From JANSWY01 sp965243755 (GTDB lineage: Bacteria; Bacteroidota; Bacteroidia; Cytophagales; Cyclobacteriaceae), in contig CBDEVW010000006.1 in the NCBI GenBank assembly GCA_965243755.1, positions 558,001-622,000 on the forward strand: 64,000 nt of DNA. Reading direction: 5' to 3'. A program made the position numbers and the translations under genes. Below the pieces are notes generated by a model that saw nothing but the letters and a program-made list of their open reading frames with translations, was not told where the DNA came from and ran no database searches. The number at the start of each line of letters is the position of its first letter. Position 1 is the first letter of the stretch. This document shows, in pieces, positions 63,600 to 64,000 of the stretch.

Positions 63600-64000
63600 T
63601 TGGAAAAAATAAAACTTGAAATACTCGGTTTATCTTCCAGTCAGTCCCAGAGCGGATCATTTGCTTTGGTATTGGGAGAGTCATCTGGTAATCGTCGCTT
63701 ACCGATTATCATTGGCATGTTTGAAGCGCAGGCTATTGCGATTGAAATAGAGAAAATTGTACCTAACAGACCAATGACTCATGACCTGTTTAAGTCATTT
63801 GCCTACAGTCTTGGGTTTGAGATCAATGAAATCATCATTTCGGATCTCAAAGAAGGTGTTTTCTTTGCCAAGATCGTTTGCAATAAAAATGGAGAAGTAT
63901 TTGAAATCGACTCCAGGCCATCAGATGCCATAGCCATTGGTTTGAGATTCAATGTACCTATCTACACTTTCGAGTCGATTCTGACAGAAGCAGGTATTGT
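63600..64000 (+). CDS. Bifunctional nuclease family protein (DUF151), 5' part
   Basis: A TTG start at 63600 opens a frame that runs off the window end after about 133 codons. The protein begins MEKIKLEILGLSSSQSQSGSF and continues with LVLGESSGNRRLPIIIGMFEAQAIAIEIEK, DLFKSFAYSLGF and RPSDAIAIGLRFNVPI, the standard DUF151 signature. Bacteroidota members usually have a UvrB/UvrC-motif tail beyond residue 150, here outside the window. It begins 2 bases after the etfA stop, so it is translationally linked to that operon. Confidence 0.88.
   Translation, partial: MEKIKLEILGLSSSQSQSGSFALVLGESSGNRRLPIIIGMFEAQAIAIEIEKIVPNRPMTHDLFKSFAYSLGFEINEIIISDLKEGVFFAKIVCNKNGEVFEIDSRPSDAIAIGLRFNVPIYTFESILTEAGI

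Overview
The window looks like a chromosomal segment of a Bacteroidota bacterium, probably order Cytophagales. The evidence is the gene families: a TonB-dependent receptor, an FtsX-type permease with an N-terminal prefix domain paired with PadR, a LytS/LytTR pair, SprB-type repeats, and DUF5777, DUF3127, DUF2911 and DUF2452 proteins. Several intergenic sites also fit the Bacteroidota promoter pattern TTTG-N18/19-TAnnTTTG. The taxonomic placement is inference. No tRNA, rRNA, transposase, integrase, CRISPR array or prophage gene was seen.

Layout. 1-4.8 kb: end of a TolC gene, an adaptor and an RND pump. 4.8-12.7 kb: metallophosphoesterase, YihY/BrkB membrane protein, DUF4442 protein, sodium:solute symporter and M14 metallopeptidase. 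12.7-15.5 kb: a SiaA/SiaB/SiaC-like phosphatase-kinase-switch cassette with an unusual fourth gene. 15.8-18.0 kb: small DUF proteins and an FKBP isomerase. 18.0-20.0 kb: LOG protein, an SSB-tail-bearing DUF3127 protein and DNA polymerase IV. 20.1-23.4 kb: small membrane protein, DUF2452 protein, TPR sensor kinase and LytTR regulator. 23.7-26.0 kb: SprB-repeat/cytochrome-like lipoprotein, YceI and DUF5777 operon. 26.15-26.41 kb: a 12-unit, exactly 22-bp-phased array of TTGCGCAA palindromes next to an unknown gene. 27.3-32.2 kb: MORN/YwqK-like lipoprotein, deoxynucleoside kinase, TonB receptor and YheT-like hydrolase. 32.2-37.0 kb: an FtsX permease/PadR pair bracketed by copies of one intergenic repeat family, one copy having perfect 18-bp terminal inverted repeats. 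37.0-37.3 kb: a candidate structured ncRNA with its own promoter and terminator. 37.5-39.0 kb: rhodanese and L-2-hydroxyglutarate oxidase. 39.3-45.1 kb: a second complete RND system (adaptor-pump-TolC). 45.2-58.7 kb: PBP4-type peptidase, Na+/H+ antiporter, GOLPH3-like protein, K+ channel, glycine-betaine-type ABC importer, GH15 enzyme, trehalose synthase/phosphatase, DnaQ-like exonuclease and a Mur-ligase-like fragment. 58.9-64 kb: DnaB, quinone oxidoreductase, TPR protein, EtfBA and the start of a bifunctional nuclease.

Most of the window is ordinary housekeeping and envelope biology. The 46.9-57.2 kb stretch reads as an ion and osmotic balance neighbourhood: antiporter, K+ channel, compatible-solute import and trehalose synthesis. 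The items most worth a second look are non-coding (the 22-bp palindrome array, the two-hairpin ncRNA candidate and the inverted-repeat element family), together with the Sia-like cassette whose diguanylate-cyclase position is taken by a coiled-coil membrane protein.
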